Assembly: GCA_030686995.1 (NCBI GenBank)
Contig: CM060696.1
Span: forward strand, 115,893,949 to 115,957,948
DNA: 64,000 bases
Reading direction: 5' to 3'
DNA from: Artemisia argyi
Taxonomy: Eukaryota > Streptophyta > Magnoliopsida > Asterales > Asteraceae
In this document: piece by piece, positions 10,076 through 20,381 of the stretch
Layout: each line of letters starts with the position of its first letter
Numbering within the stretch: the stretch's first letter is position 1
Position numbers and translations under genes: made by a program
The notes under the pieces: generated by a model
Told to the model about the DNA's origin: nothing
Databases searched by the model: none
The model's input: the letters and a program-made list of their open reading frames with translations, nothing else

Positions 10076-11041
10076 ATACACTCTTACCCTACCATCCAAA
10101 ATAATACATCATAGGGGTTTGAGCATTCCCCTTACACTTGAATCTTTACATACTTTACAATTAACTAATCTAATGACTCGAATTAAGAAAATCAAAACAC
10201 TTGGAGCACTTTTAAGATTAACGTACATATGGGGGTAATAAGTGTTGTTCTTCCCCATTACTCCATAAAATAAGTACTTACCCATGAGTCTCAATCGTCC
10301 CAAAACAATATGTACAAGGATATGACTCGACTTAGCAACCATGTAATCAATTAGAAAGTTAACTTAGGGTTTAACACATAACAATAATGCACTAAAAATG
10401 AGCGCATACACGGAAGGCTAAGGCGATTTGGGTGTACATTTAAGTGGGGTGTAACAAATTCTTCCTTTAAGTAAAATGCTTAAAGTTAGAAACGAAAAGA
10501 TAGGCTCGGAGGGGTGTACTAGGGGTATCGTGTACTAAAAATGAGTACAACGCTAAGGGTGTGGGAAAAATTAGTTGACTTAACTAGCCAAGTAATATGA
10601 CTTAAATGGTCAAGTAATCGTAATACGGGTTTAACACAAGGGTGATCCTAATGCCTCTTATCATATAGTAAATCCTACTACACGAATGTAGTCTCACTAG
10701 CGGTCTCAGGATGCATCACTAACGCAAGTTCTAGAATCTAAATGCTACCGGTACACTCATAAGCACCAATAATAAATGCTTTCCCTATCAAATCTAAAGG
10801 CGAACCTCACATTTTTGGGTGGAAAATTTTTCTGAATATACGGTTATGTGCTAGTCATACAACCTCCTATCCATGAGACGCTTGCTATGGCTAGAGTTTC
10901 ACTCCTAAATGTTGTAAAAAATTTTAAATTTGGCGCTAAAATTACACTAACAAGTATTTCTCATAGTTTTATTACTCATCTACTATCAAACAAAACAAAC
11001 TCAAGCGAAAGTGCATATGTAAGGTATCATCTTTTTACCCT

Positions 11042-11079
11042 CCCCTTACACTTAAGATGAACATTGTCCCCAATGTTCA
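11042..11079 (-). other. Internal hairpin plus PPT-like motif of Y'
   Basis: In element sense TGAACATTG-GGGA-CAATGTTCA (11058-11079) precedes AAGTGTAAGGGG (11042-11053). It is identical in layout to 1115-1152. Confidence 0.75.
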
Positions 11080-11860
11080 AGTAAAGAATGTAAAAGTTAA
11101 GAAGTAAAGAGAATGAAATCAAATACTCCCCTGATTCGCTCGGTATGGATTTTAGGTTGGCCAGGTTAAATCTTCCTCCAAGAAAACGAACAATCAAAGC
11201 TTCCCTTCCAGAATATAAATCATCTTCTTGTCTCAAATAACCTGTAAATCCTGACAAAAGTAGACAAGGCAACCTCACGTAAAATCGGCGGCATCCTATA
11301 TAAGTTACTAAATCCTAGAAAACAAAGTAAGATATAATGCTTGTGGGATGAAGTTTGCAGATTTCCTGGAGATTATAAAACTTAATAATTCACAAAAACT
11401 TATAAGACTCCGTTAGAAAAACAAAATCGGTAAAATTTCCAGATTTTTGACTCCTGACGCCGTCAAGAGCAATTGCCTGACGCCGTCAGAATGAACCTGC
11501 AGAAATCTTTATGTTAAGTTTCCGGAAAATTTCTGGAAAAACTTTGTCCTACTTCCTGGAAAATCCTGCAAAACTACATTATGACTCAATACAAGCATTT
11601 GACTCTAACAATACGAATACACATGTTCATTAAATATTGTGGAGAATCATGATCGGTTTGTTTCTTAAAAAACATATTTGGGGTTTCCCCTTACACTTAT
11701 TTTTTGCAAAAAAAAATACCTTTAGGTTGAAGTTAAGACTAGGCTAAACAACATAATAAAGTATTTCCACATTTTAATTGAGAAACATGATCAACCAACA
11801 ATAAAAATAAAGCATGCATACGGAAGCAAATAACAATCAAACAATTAAAATCACACAAAA

Positions 11861-11917
11861 CATGGGTTGCCTCCCAAGAAGCGCTTTTCTTTATTTACGA
11901 GTCTTGTAGCTAGACTC
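11861..11917 (-). other. Post-ORF structured module of Y'
   Basis: Beginning 14 nt after the gag stop in element sense: stem GAGTCT/AGACTC (11899-11917), then AAGCGCTT and TGGGAGGCAACCCA (to 11861). The A-T to T-A pair swap relative to outer Y preserves the stem. Confidence 0.7.
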
Positions 11918-11931
11918 AAAGTCGTGGGTTA

Positions 11932-14169
11932 CTACGTGATTTCATCATTGGTTCCATTCTCTAGGTCATCTTCTAAACCAGTTTTGTATTCTGGACCTAG
12001 TTGTAAGCACTCTTTGTAGAAACCAAGCATCCTATTTCTAACATACTCTACTCCTCTACGTCTATCCTCCTCATTCCTATAATAAGCCGCTTGCTTACGT
12101 TCCTTTTCGAGATTAGAGAGAAGGCGGTATTGCTCAATCTTGTAGGGCATTTGATAAGCAACCTCATCATTCTCTTCCTTGAATCTAACTATCCCTAATG
12201 TCGGATCATAACTCATCCTAGTGGCCTCAACAAATGGCTTCCCGAATACTACTTGACTTAGGCAAGCATCTATCACCGGACGAATGTCTTCAACTATCAT
12301 AAAATCAATCTCATAGGTGAGATTCCCTATAATGACATGCAATCCCTTCACTCTTCCCGCAAAATTACTTATCCAACTTTTACCGGGCATTATCCTAAAA
12401 TTGAGTTGCTTCTTCATCACCCAATTGTAATAAGTCCTAGACATGATGTTCACGGGGGATCTAAGATCTATGTAAGCTTTCCATACATGCATGTGCCCGA
12501 TATTGCATGGGATGTTAATGTTAGAGGGGTCTCCCATTTTGATCAGGGGATCGCCAAAGATATATGTTGTTTCGGGACTATCGAATAAATACTTATGGTA
12601 TTCCCGTTCTTCCTTGGTTGGCAACTTATCAAAATATTCCTCTATAGGTTCTACCTCCTCTAATTCCTCATCCTTATTAACCTCAACTTCCCTACTCTCA
12701 TCCTCACTATTGGCTTCTACTCTAACTTCATCTTTGTCACTCTCCTCTATTTCCCTATCTATCGGCTTAATAGTGACAACATTGACAAAGTGGACATGTT
12801 TGGATGATGAGGGGTCCTTAGCTTGGATTCCACTATTGGTGTCCCTAGTGTCCTTCCTAGGTGTGGCTAATGTTTGGTTGTTGAGGGCTTTCAACAAGTT
12901 GTCGATTTTGTTGGTCATCTCCGTTTGTTGTTGGTTGAATTCGGTTTCAAACCTAGCTATGCGAGCTTCTTGAGATGCCATAAATTTCGACATCAATCCT
13001 TCAAGATTGTTGGTACTACCATAGTTGTTAGAAGGATTGTTGTTGAAGGTACGGTTGGATGGTGGACCGTTTGATTGGTAACGATTAGGTGGGTTGGATG
13101 AATTTGGTTGATTTTGTTTCCACCTAAGGTTTGGGTGATTTTTCCATGAGGGGTTATATGAATCACCGTATGTGTTTGGCTCGGGCTTGAAAGTGTACCA
13201 CTTATCTCCCGCTTCGTCGGTACGCGTGGATGCGTAGTCCGCAAAAGCTGTTCCGGGGAGTTCCACACAATCACGAGTGTCATGGGGACCACTACATAAT
13301 TCGCATGAAGAAGTGATTTTGTTCACTTGGCTTGAATGCTTCGGAGCCTCGTAAGATTTCATGAGAAACTTGACTTGGTCCTCAAGTTCCATGATCCTAC
13401 GGTCGGGAGTGCTTGAATTATTCGAAGGCAAAGATATTGCCTTGACCGTTTTGTTCAAATCACGGGGATCATTCCAACTTTCGTTGTCATAGAGAGCAAG
13501 ATCTTCTATGAGTTCCCATGATTGTTCCGCACTAAGATCACGTAGCTTACCACCGGCCGATTGGTCAATGGTTCGCCTCGTGGGGATATCGATATGGTCA
13601 TAAAAAATTTGGACTTGGAGCCACAAATCTATGCCATGATGAGGGACTTTTTGGAGTAAGTCCTTGAAACGAGTCCATGCTTCATAAAGAGATTCATTTT
13701 GACGTTGTTGGAACATCAAGATGTCATTCCTAAGTTTAGTAGTTCTCCCCGGTGGGAAAAATTGAGCAAGGAAACGAGTGGTGAGATCATCCCATGTGGT
13801 GATGGATCCCGCGGGTAAACGCTCAAGCCATTGACTAGCTTGATCCCGTAGAGAGAATTGGAATAGGCGTAAACGGGTAGTCTCTCTAGTTTCAACACCT
13901 AGGTCTATGGAATCTACAATTTTGAGGAAGTCCTTAAGGTGTTGGTTTGGATCTTCGGAACGAAGTCCATGGAATGCACATCCGCTTTGCACCAACCGGA
14001 TGGTGTCGGATCGCAAGGGGGTCACATTGGCTCCGGTGAGCTCAATGGTGTTTCGGTAGCCTTGGTGGCTAGGTCGGGAATACTCTCCTAAGGTTCGGGG
14101 CCTAAGGGGTTCTAATGGTGGGTTTTGTTGTGGTGGGATGATGGGTTCAAAGATGTTACCACCTTCCAT
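11932..14169 (-). CDS. gag: Gag with protease-like domain of Y' (745 aa)
   Basis: Intact ORF. Residues about 60-230 form a gypsy Gag domain (motifs SQWLERLPAGSI, FLAQFFPPGRT, NESLYEAWTRFKDLL). A Cys/His cluster CELCSGPHDTRDC (C-x2-C-x3-H-x4-C) lies near residue 290, then an Asn/Ser/Pro-rich stretch and a very acidic segment (about 480-540). The C-terminal third resembles a retropepsin fold, with YIDLRSPVNIM at the position of the active Asp and VFGKPFVEATRM as the second motif. The expected D-S/T-G is D-L-R, so catalysis is doubtful. From memory, related Asteraceae proteins also lack that Gly and are sometimes auto-named MAK10-like; I regard that name as spurious. The start ATG is 150 nt downstream of the tRNA-Asp primer site. 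No pol frame overlaps or follows. Confidence 0.9.
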   Translation of the reverse strand: MEGGNIFEPIIPPQQNPPLEPLRPRTLGEYSRPSHQGYRNTIELTGANVTPLRSDTIRLVQSGCAFHGLRSEDPNQHLKDFLKIVDSIDLGVETRETTRLRLFQFSLRDQASQWLERLPAGSITTWDDLTTRFLAQFFPPGRTTKLRNDILMFQQRQNESLYEAWTRFKDLLQKVPHHGIDLWLQVQIFYDHIDIPTRRTIDQSAGGKLRDLSAEQSWELIEDLALYDNESWNDPRDLNKTVKAISLPSNNSSTPDRRIMELEDQVKFLMKSYEAPKHSSQVNKITSSCELCSGPHDTRDCVELPGTAFADYASTRTDEAGDKWYTFKPEPNTYGDSYNPSWKNHPNLRWKQNQPNSSNPPNRYQSNGPPSNRTFNNNPSNNYGSTNNLEGLMSKFMASQEARIARFETEFNQQQTEMTNKIDNLLKALNNQTLATPRKDTRDTNSGIQAKDPSSSKHVHFVNVVTIKPIDREIEESDKDEVRVEANSEDESREVEVNKDEELEEVEPIEEYFDKLPTKEEREYHKYLFDSPETTYIFGDPLIKMGDPSNINIPCNIGHMHVWKAYIDLRSPVNIMSRTYYNWVMKKQLNFRIMPGKSWISNFAGRVKGLHVIIGNLTYEIDFMIVEDIRPVIDACLSQVVFGKPFVEATRMSYDPTLGIVRFKEENDEVAYQMPYKIEQYRLLSNLEKERKQAAYYRNEEDRRRGVEYVRNRMLGFYKECLQLGPEYKTGLEDDLENGTNDEIT

Positions 14170-14313
14170 GATGTCGGATGGTAAAGAGTTACGAACAAAA
14201 GCACGAAGAAATAAGATAGACTAAAGAAGACCTAAAAATAAAAATAAAATCTTACTAGAAAGGAATCTAGCAAGTAGACCTAATAAAAAGAAATCCTAAC
14301 CTAGACAATAACT

Positions 14314-14333
14314 ATTCCCCGGCAGCGGCGCCA
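14314..14333 (-). other. Primer-binding site of Y' (tRNA-Asp)
   Basis: In element sense TGGCGCCGCTGCCGGGGAAT starts 6 nt after the LTR. It agrees with the complement of the tRNA-Asp 3' end at all but one of the first 18 positions. Confidence 0.88.
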
Positions 14334-14339
14334 AAAACT

Positions 14340-15748
14340 TGATGCGTGGGAATCGCACCTTGCTTTACCTCTCGAGGGATCTCGCGAGGCTTACAACCCC
14401 CACCAGGCAGTGTACCTGATCGTTGTAGTATAGTATAGTGACAAGTACCGGGGGATTGATCGTTCAGCTTAGGAATAGTGTCGCTAGGATTAGAAAACCT
14501 AATTAATAGTTCTAGAGGTGAGAGATGATTATTTTTGTATTTTTATATTTTTATGAAAGCAATTAAAATCTCGGGTTTTGAAGGAGTGGGCGGAATTAGT
14601 TGCTAATCAACTAACCCAAAACTAAGATGCAATCAAAATAAAATAATAAAAAATGAAAACAAACTAATTAAACTAAGGTTGTGAGCAGTAATTGGAGAAA
14701 TTGTGTTTACTTAGACTTCATTACTCCCTAGATATCTTTTACATGTTAATTACTTGTTACACTTGTATGAATGACGGGTTGTATTCCTTAATACCATTCG
14801 TGGAGTGGCATACATAACTCCCCAACTCTATGAGCTCTTATCTCCTCCTACACCATGACCCAGCACAACTATAGGGATTGTAAACAGTGGCTCATGCATT
14901 AAATACAACCAATAAAGACCTAGTACGCCTCGGTTCATGTTTCTTAAGACGTTCAAGCATGTTACCATTTGGAGATCTGCCAGTTTTCTTAAGCCTAACA
15001 TATAATATCATTCATTCAAAACAAGAATAGACAAGTAATCAACACATAATCAACATCTAGGTTTCATTAGATCTAAGCAAACACAAAGGAAATTTAGCCT
15101 AGCATAGTAGAATTAAGATAAGAACAAAAGATAGACAACCAACACATAGACATATTGATTGAATTAAGAGTATACTTATCTCAATTACAATGCAAGGTCT
15201 CAAGGGTTTGGAACCCTTGAAAAACCTGTAAAAGAGGCACCAAAATCGTCTTTAGGGTTTCACCAAAACTTCTCTCTTTTTAATGAAAAAAACTAGAAAA
15301 CTATATATAGGAAAATCGTCCTGACGGCGTCAAGAGTAAAATCTGACGCCGTCAACTCGCCGCCATACACTTCCTCGGACGCCCTAGATAAAATCGTGAC
15401 GGCCTATGTGACGCCGTCACCACCCACGGTAAATTATTCTTGGCCACTTTGACGCCGTCATAACTCCATCTGACGCCGTCACCAGCTACGGTAATTTATT
15501 CTTCATGTCTGACGCCGTCAAGAGCAAACCCTTGACGCCGTCACCTTGTATTTCCAGCTTGGATTTTTGGTACTTTGTCGTTTTCTTCACTTTATGCTCC
15601 AAAAACGTCCAAAATAACCTCTTTTCCAGAATTCGCTCTCCAAACACCTAAAATCACAAAAGGAACGATTTAGGGCAATATTTGATCAAATAAATTCGGA
15701 TTCGGGCTTAAATGACCCCCTAAAAACGGATCATTTTTCGCCTTATCA
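14340..15748 (-). repeat. 5' LTR of Y'
   Basis: 1409 bp, the same length as the 3' LTR and practically identical to it. The TATA box is at 15302-15309 and the tRNA-Asp-complementary block at 14420-14447. Confidence 0.95.
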
Positions 15749-18700
15749 GTGTCGTTGGGATGCTACTTCAGGGCACAAAGTACAAGATATAGAAAACGAA
15801 CTCTAAATGAGAAGTTTTTGAAAAGTTACCATTCGAATAGATAAAAGTCATAGTTTACAACACAAAGATCCCAAAGTGGAATGATACATAAGTTTTTAAA
15901 GTGTATCGAATGGTAAACGATAAAAGTAAAAGTCTCCAAAAGCATGCCCTAAGACTCTCAGCTCCACAAACCTGCTATCACCTTTCTAACCTGAGATAAA
16001 CATGCTTAAAGTGTCAACACAAAGGTTGGTGAGTTCATAGAGTTTGTCTTAGTACAGATGAAAAGCCTATAAAGAATGTTCACACAGCAAAGGCATCGTA
16101 AATCCACTCAGTTGCAAGTCCCGCCATAAGAGACTTGTAACCTGTGTGTTTACAACCCACTGCTACAATATAATATGATTAAGATATGTATAAGTTCATA
16201 ACAACAGTTAAGCAATTAGTAGTGAGTCTACACTTCATCTCCGAAGACCTCACTTAAGTATGTATATCTCCATGGTTGTGCCCAGCAACTTAATCTGGGG
16301 CCATTGGAAGTATATATGTCTCCATGGTTGTGCCCAGAACTAAATCTGGGGCCATTGGAAATCTGTATGTATGTATGATTACTGGGTGCCATTTCCCAAA
16401 GTATAATAGTAAGTATGTGTGCATGTATCAATCATGTATGTATGTAATCAAGAATAATGAAATCAAGTATAATGTAATCAAGTATAATGTTACGTGAATA
16501 CGTACAAGTAAGCAAGTAGTAGCATGTATCTCCCCCAAAGAGTTGATAGAACAATTAAAAGAGTAGGGGCTATGACTCACCTCGAAGTAATAGTACAATG
16601 CAACGGAATGTTAAGGACAACAATGCACGGTTATCTGCCGCAACCTAAAATGAATGATGAATGATCTCATTTAGATCACCAAATGATGTTATGAATGTCC
16701 ATGCTCATGTTTCTATACCACTCTAGTCTTTGGAAAAACACTTGTGTTATCAAAAATATATAATCCAAGAATTTGGAAAAATATTGCTATTAGAAAATAT
16801 AATAAGCTAGTTGTAATATATATATATTTATATATATATCGTAAGTTTCCATGTTAGCGTTGAAATACTCGGGTTGTAATCCTTGAAATGATGAAAATAT
16901 ACTCGTAATAACTAATACTAGCTTAGTTATAAAACTTGGTACTTAATATTACTTCTAGCTTATAAATGTACTTCGTAGTTTTTGTGCCAAATTCTATTAA
17001 AAGCTGTCAAATAGAAATGGTTTTAGCCGATATTCAAACGTGAATATCTTTGTCGTTACTTGTCCATTTTACTTGTTCTTTATGTCCACGGTTACGTCTT
17101 AGTATGTAGTAATATATTTTGGAAAGCTCGGCTCCTCCGGGTTAAGTCTAAAGCCTCTTTTTGACCGACGAAAAACGTCCAACAGCAACTAATTTCCAGA
17201 AAATACTTTTCGTCAACAATCTTGCAAAAATCATAACTTCTTCGTTATTAACTCTTTTTAATCCGTTCTTTCGCCTACGGATTCGTTTTTGAAAGTATTT
17301 TCTAAAAATTTTGCCAAAGTTTCCTTGGTGTTTACTGATTTTCCAGAAAATAACAAAATGGGACAGCATGTCTAAAACATGCTCCAAATCAAGTTTTCAA
17401 GGTTTATAACTAATTTCTACCATCACCAAACCTCTTGTAAGCACCACATAGCTAATCTAATCCTACCATACACCTTCTTAGGGTGCCATGGGCTCCTAAC
17501 CAAGTTATTATAGCAAGGGGATTCATAAATAAAAAGTTAGGGTTTGTATGTTCCATTTTAGACAAAATAAAGGGTGGTATAGCTAGTTGTACATGATTTT
17601 TAGCATGATACTCTTGAAATACATGTAAAAATAAGATGATCCATGAAAAAATAAAGTTGAATACTTACTTGATAAAATGAGATGATTAGATGATGATTAT
17701 GCTTGTTGTTCTTGTGTTTTTCTTGATTGATTCTTGATTAGGCAAGTAAAAGGAACAAGTTTAGTGTTATAGCTTTTGAAAAATGATCACTTGATCATGG
17801 AGGATGAGTTTGGTCGTGGGTTTGAAAGAGGAAGGAGATGAGAAGAACTTTTCTCTTATCTAAAATGTTGGATTATGATTCTTGAATTTGGTAAAGTAAT
17901 GTTTTTAGAGGTTTATTAGTTTTAAACTAATGAGTTAATGCATAGGGTTAAAAGGGTGTCTCATGGGCCGGTTTTTCAAGGGTAGAAGGGGGGGGGGGGG
18001 GGTTGGGGTACTTGGTATTTAATTAGAAATCTAGTGTAGCGTTAAGTATTATTACGTGTTATTCGTTAAAATCGGGTACCGGGTTTAATAGCAATAAACG
18101 TTCACAAAGTTAACCGGGATGAAAATAATGTTATAATAATGTTAAAAACATATTAAAAATATGTTGGGTACATTTACTGAGTGATCGGGTGATTATTGTT
18201 TAGTTTTCACGAAAACCGTTGTTATATTCATACGCGTACGTTATAAATAAAATAAATTTCCAAAATACTGGGTAACTGAATGTTATAACTTTTATGATGT
18301 TAAAATGGATATAAAAATATGTCGGGACCATTGTGGGAATATTTAGATATATTCGTCGTGTATAAACCGGGTGTTAACGTTTACTATAATTACTTATACG
18401 TAAAAACGTTAAATGTACTGAATATAGAAATTTGAAAATCCTGAGAGTGGTATAACATGAAAATGCTGTTGTGATGATATGCAGACTATCTCCAGTCCGT
18501 ATGCAGTGTTCTTAGCACTAATGAAATGAATTCGCACCTAAACCAATCCGGTTACGCGAATTTGAATACCCGTAAACTAAATTTACGATAAAATGAGTAA
18601 TGCAAGTGAATGATGAAAACTTTTCCGGAAATGAATAGTGTTTAGTGAATAGTAAATTTCCCAAATGTTTCTCAGAATATCCAAATGACCTCGAAAATGA

Positions 18701-18784
18701 TGAATAGTAAAATGATGAATAGTGTTTTGATGAATAGTGTTTTTCCAAAGTTCCCGAAATGACCTGAAATGATGAGTTGTGACA

Positions 18785-18973
18785 ATGTGAGTATCTAAAC
18801 ACTATTTGTGAGGTGCTAGTGTATGACCTCCGTGCTTGTCTATTGGTCTTTAGTGGAACGATTAATTGTTGTAATTACTTTTATATTAGTGTTAAATGAC
18901 CCCTAACTTGTCTTTCGAGTAGAATAAAAGCGCATTTGCTTGAGGACAAGCAAATCTCAAGTGTAAGGGTATA
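18785..18973 (+). other. Outer Y between X and its 3' LTR, with PPT
   Basis: It starts with the second ATGTG copy. Nine-base arms ATTTGCTTG/CAAGCAAAT around AGGA sit at 18934-18955, followed by CTCAAGTGTAAGGGTATA up to the LTR at 18974. Confidence 0.85.
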
Positions 18974-20381
18974 TGATGAGGCGAAAAATGATCCGTTTTT
19001 AGGGGGTCATTTAAGCCCGAATCCGAATTTATTTGATCAAATATTGCCCTAAATCGTTCCTTTTGTGATTTTAGGTGTTTGGAGAGTGAATTCTGGAAAA
19101 GAAGCCATTTTGGACGTTTTTGGAGCATAAAAGTGAAGAAAACGGCAAAGTACCAAATTTCCATGCTGAAGATACAAGGTGACGGCGTCAAGAGTAATAT
19201 CTTGACAGCGTCAGACATGAAGATTAAAATACCGAAGGTGGTGACGGCGTCAAACGCCTTCATGACGGCGTCAAAGTGGCAAGAATAAAATACCGTGGTC
19301 GGTGACGGCGTCACATAGGCCGTCATAAGTAGATCAAGGCCGTCCGAGGAAGTATATGGCGGCGAGGTGACGGCGTCACATGTAACTCTTGACGCCGTCA
19401 GCCTACTTTTCCTATATATAGTTTTCTAGTTTTTTCATTAAAAGGAGAGAAGTTTTGGTGAAACCCTAAAGACGAATTTGGTGCCTCTTTTACAGGTTTT
19501 TCAAGGGTTCCAAACCCTTGATACCTTGCATTGTAATTGAGATAAGTGTTCTTCTAATTCAATCAATATGTCTATGTGTTGGTTGTTTATATCTTGTTCT
19601 TGTCTCAATTCAATTATGCTAGGCTAGATCTCTCTTGTGTTTGCTTAGATCTAATGAAACCTAGATGTTGATTATGTGTTGATTACTTGTTTATTCTTGT
19701 TCTTGGATGAATGATTTATATGTTAGGCTTAAGAAAACTGGCAGATCTCCAAATGGTAACATGCTTGAACGTCTTAAGAAACATGAACCGAGACGTACTA
19801 GGTCTTTATTGGTTGTATTTAATGCATGAGCCACTGTTTACAATCCTTATAGTTGTGATGGGTCATGGTGTAGGAGGAGATAAGAGCTTATAGAGTTGGG
19901 GAGTTATGTATGCCACCCCACGAATGATATTAAGGAATACAATCCGTCATCCATACAAGTATAACAAGTAATTAACATGTAAAAGATATCTAGGGAGTAG
20001 TGAAGTATAAGTAAACACAATTTCTCCAATTACTGCTCACAACATTAGTATAATTTAGTTTAATTTCATTTTTAGTATTTTATTTTAATTATATAATAGA
20101 TTTGGGTTGGTTGAATAGCAACTAATTCCGTCCACTCTTCAAAAACCGAGATTTTACTTGCTTTCTAAAAAATATAAAAACCCAAAAATAATCATCCCTC
20201 ACCTCTAGAACTAGTAAATTAGGTTTTCTAATCCTAGCGACACTATTCCTAAGTTGAACGATCAATCCCCCGGTACTTGTCACTATACTATACTACAACG
20301 ATCAGGTACACTGCCTGGTGGGGGTTGTAAGCTTCTCGAGATCCCTCGAGAGGTAAAGCAAGGTGCGATTCCCACGCATCA
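18974..20381 (+). repeat. 3' LTR of outer Y
   Basis: TGATGAGGCG to CCACGCATCA, 1408 bp. Seven TGACGSCGTCA-type sites lie at 19180-19400 and TATATATA at 19413-19420. It matches the Y' LTR in order with many substitutions, so the outer copy belongs to an older or separate subfamily. Confidence 0.92.

Larger units (their letters stand above)
9415..11860 (-). other. Non-coding 3' region of Y'
   Basis: About 2.4 kb lie between the Gag module and the 3' LTR with no credible ORF. The region includes four PPT-like copies of AAGTGTAAGGG(G/T) in element sense (plus-strand positions 11687-11698, 11042-11053, 10128-10139, 9418-9429), two TGACGCCGTCA sites near 11455-11490, a pyrimidine/T tract (9967-10075) and two hairpins. 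It is conserved in order with outer Y 341-2590. Confidence 0.8.
8006..15748 (-). mobile_element. Element Y', complete Gag-only Ty3/gypsy element
   Basis: A complete 7743 bp element lies between GTGTC duplications (8001-8005, 15749-15753). The two 1409 bp LTRs differ at one position that I can find (near 9282 against 15616). In element sense the order is LTR, tRNA-Asp primer site, a single 745-codon Gag plus protease-like ORF, 2.5 kb of non-coding sequence, PPT, LTR. RT, RNase H and integrase are absent. This layout fits the published class of terminal-repeat retrotransposons with a GAG domain. Recent movement with no pol implies help from another element. Confidence 0.95.
2596..18784 (-). mobile_element. 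Element X, Tekay/Del-like Ty3/gypsy, Gag-only, long LTRs
   Basis: Two LTRs of 3084 and about 3069 bp flank a 2.3 kb interior carrying only gag. Read on the minus strand, the element has a TGGTACCAGAGCC primer site (initiator tRNA-Met type), a broken gag and a purine tract TTTTAGAGGGGAAGAC before the 3' LTR. The LTRs differ by about 8 substitutions, a 14 bp deletion and small repeat-length changes, so the insertion is young. No protease, RT or integrase is visible. Without the nested Y' it is about 8.4 kb. The lineage is inferred from the Gag sequence style and the PPT-proximal hairpin. Confidence 0.9.
7968..18784 (-). repeat. Right LTR of X (5' LTR in element sense), split by Y'
   Basis: The LTR comprises 7968-8005 and 15754-18784, interrupted by Y' and one duplicated GTGTC. 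It matches the left LTR at more than 99% by eye, including the 52 bp tandem repeat, the AT microsatellite and the G run. Insertion of Y' 38 bp from the LTR edge separates the LTR from its primer site only in sequence order; both parts are present. Confidence 0.92.
1..20381 (+). mobile_element. Element Y, Tat/Athila-like Ty3/gypsy retrotransposon, 3' part (interrupted)
   Basis: The element enters from the left edge and occupies 1-2595 and 18785-20381; the stretch between is element X. Joining the flanks restores sequence colinear with the intact relative Y' (8006-15748, opposite strand): the junction CACCCGAGAG-ATGTG-AGTATC matches the reverse complement near 9585-9610. The visible part holds the end of an ORF, about 2.5 kb of non-coding 3' region and a 1408 bp 3' LTR. 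The 5' LTR, primer site and most coding sequence lie outside the window. Assignment to the Tat/Athila side of gypsy rests on the Gag type and tRNA-Asp primer site of Y'. Confidence 0.85.

Noticed and set aside
9884..10099. Lys-rich ORFs on the minus strand
   Set aside because: They are translations of a T/C homopolymer tract inside the Y' non-coding region.
12337..13292. Several plus- and minus-strand ORFs overlapping the Y' gag
   Set aside because: Shadow frames of the 745-codon Gag ORF; composition and lack of domains give no support.
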